This document shows, piece by piece, positions 63,994 to 64,000 of a stretch of 64,000 bases of DNA. The notes below the pieces were generated by a model. The model worked only from the letters and a program-made list of their open reading frames with translations, was not told the DNA's origin and ran no database searches. The first letter of the stretch is position 1. Every line of letters begins with the position of its first letter. The translations under genes and the position numbers were made by a program. The stretch lies in the IMG/VR virus record IMGVR_UViG_3300050015_000276, positions 115,688 through 179,687 of that record. One strand, 5' to 3'. The DNA comes from a virus.

Positions 63994-64000
63994 TTGTATT

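Overview
The window is a 64 kb internal piece of the genome of a large, AT-rich, tailed double-stranded DNA phage of the T4 type. The evidence is a nearly complete T4-style replication set, recognisable from the protein sequences: sliding clamp (gp45-like), clamp loader (gp44/gp62-like), RegA translational repressor, family B DNA polymerase (gp43-like), UvsX recombinase, DnaB-type helicase (gp41-like) and primase (gp61-like). It also has NAD salvage, nucleotide metabolism, DNA and RNA repair genes and a long tRNA array. Nothing in the window identifies the host. Nearly all genes lie on the + strand in tightly packed operons with many ATGA or TAATG overlaps. The minus strand carries only a homing endonuclease at 26 kb and a block at the right end (PhoH flanked by homing endonucleases).

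Layout. 0-4.4 kb: glycosyltransferases (the first cut by the window edge), a frameshifted methyltransferase, a radical SAM protein and an IMPDH/GMP reductase-type enzyme. 4.4-8.5 kb: a CobT-like vWA/zincin protein and a CobS-like AAA+ ATPase. 8.5-12.3 kb: clamp, clamp loader, RegA. 13.3-15.7 kb: NMN adenylyltransferase-Nudix and NAMPT, a two-step NAD+ salvage route. 16-18 kb: RNA ligase and small genes. 18.2-30.2 kb: tRNA array (13 plausible tRNAs including one at 9.9 kb, plus several non-canonical ones), interspersed with small genes, a nucleotidyltransferase/macro-domain operon, a WGR-DNA ligase, HNH endonucleases and several structured intergenic segments that are not tRNAs. 30-32.3 kb: thioredoxin fold, membrane protein, dUTPase. 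32.4-39.8 kb: DNA polymerase, dNTP-hydrolase-like genes, UvsX (followed by a GIY-YIG endonuclease), helicase. 39.8-42.5 kb: a compact accessory operon (unknown protein, zincin, deaminase, PD-(D/E)XK-like protein). 42.5-47.6 kb: ligase-fold and HIGH-type nucleotidyltransferases, then probable structural or virion-associated small proteins. 47.8-52.6 kb: primase, ThyX with an intein, class II ribonucleotide reductase. 53-61.4 kb: small genes, metallophosphatase, Rnl1-type RNA ligase, MGME1-like nuclease, polynucleotide kinase/phosphatase. 61.4-64 kb: minus-strand block.

How it works together. The phage makes its own replisome, feeds it with ThyX, class II RNR, dUTPase, a deaminase and dNTP hydrolases, and keeps NAD+ and RNA intact (NAMPT/NMNAT, two RNA ligases, PNK, many tRNAs). 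A striking regulatory feature is a set of near-consensus sigma70-type promoters (TTGACA, 17-18 nt, TATAAT, often preceded by TGTG) whose -10 box ends only 6-9 nt before the start codon, so about 15 genes appear to be transcribed as leaderless mRNAs. A 94-bp intergenic element is present twice (15.8 and 54.1 kb) at about 97% identity and can fold; other structured segments lie in the tRNA array. Four genes contain single-base homopolymer frameshifts. All functional calls come from motif recognition by eye; no database search was possible.
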